Source of the DNA: Morella rubra
Taxonomy: Eukaryota; Streptophyta; Magnoliopsida; Fagales; Myricaceae
Length of the DNA: 64,000 nt
Assembly (NCBI GenBank): GCA_003952965.2
Contig: CM025853.1
Location: forward strand, 10,487,161-10,551,160
Reading direction: 5' to 3'
Part shown: positions 63,608 through 64,000 of the stretch, in pieces
How positions within the stretch are numbered: position 1 is the stretch's first letter
How the letters are laid out: every line of letters begins with the position of its first letter
Translations under genes and position numbers: made by a program
Notes under the pieces: generated by a model
Databases searched by the model: none
What the model saw: the letters and a program-made list of their open reading frames with translations, nothing else
What the model was told of the DNA's origin: nothing

Positions 63608-64000
63608 CTGCCAATTAAAGCATCATGAATCAACACTATAGCTAAAGCAACAAAGTCCAGCAGCTATCCCTAACCACGTAACTACCAGCAGCCTTACCCC
63701 AATGTTTATGGTGATAGCATGCCAAAACTTCGCATCTTATATTTGCCAAATTTTCTACAATTGTTGAACCAATATTAGCATAGAAAGGTCCCTATTTATT
63801 ACACTTCCACAGAAATCTAGGCTCCATTTAGCTATTATGTATTTGATTTGCGAAGGAAATAAAAACAAATGCACAGCAAGTGAGTCCTCTACTTTATCCA
63901 GGGTACTTCCACCTACATTAAGCTTCTAAATAAAAATGTTGGTGTTGCATAACATTTCCAAGCAAACATCGTCAATTTCTTGGGCATGCACATGAAAAAC

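Overview
This window is nuclear DNA from a flowering plant, probably a woody eudicot. Introns have GT-AG ends and run to several kilobases, the intergenic DNA is AT-rich, and plant transposon types (Copia LTR elements, MITEs, a hAT element) are common. No bacterial, viral or organellar block is seen.

Three protein genes can be read with confidence. (1) Positions 951-10525, minus strand: the mismatch-repair gene MSH2. Twelve exons join in frame into 876 residues; only the last exon, about 60 residues, lies off the left edge. (2) Positions 22519-23839, plus strand: a two-exon TCP transcription factor of the CYC/TB1 group, best called BRC1/TCP18. It is divergent from MSH2, and the same two genes are near neighbours in Arabidopsis (At3g18524 and At3g18550), which supports the name. 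(3) Positions 46459-63607, minus strand: fourteen exons of TAF2, a TFIID subunit, giving about 900 C-terminal residues. Its N-terminal part lies off the right edge.

The DNA between and inside the genes is largely built by transposons. Positions 10.6-22.4 kb hold two E2F-type sites upstream of MSH2, several MITEs and a decayed Copia element (15318-19637) with a perfect 5-bp target duplication. Positions 23.8-46.4 kb hold further MITEs, a probable solo LTR (40907-42145), a palindrome of about 1.4 kb centred on a MITE, and a few weak small-gene candidates. The TAF2 introns hold a hAT element with an exact 8-bp target duplication, a long-TIR element, a Copia RT/RNase H relic and several tandem duplications.

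Three very small insertions (4354-4401, 9993-10051, 19905-19949) are little more than a homopolymer tail flanked by 15-16-bp direct repeats. They look like retroposition events that inserted almost only the poly(A) tail.

The three genes do not form a pathway: MSH2 acts in DNA repair, BRC1 in shoot branching and TAF2 in general transcription. No new multi-gene system was found. The most notable signals are the MITE-centred palindrome, the tail-only insertions, and the alternative C-terminus that intron retention would give BRC1.
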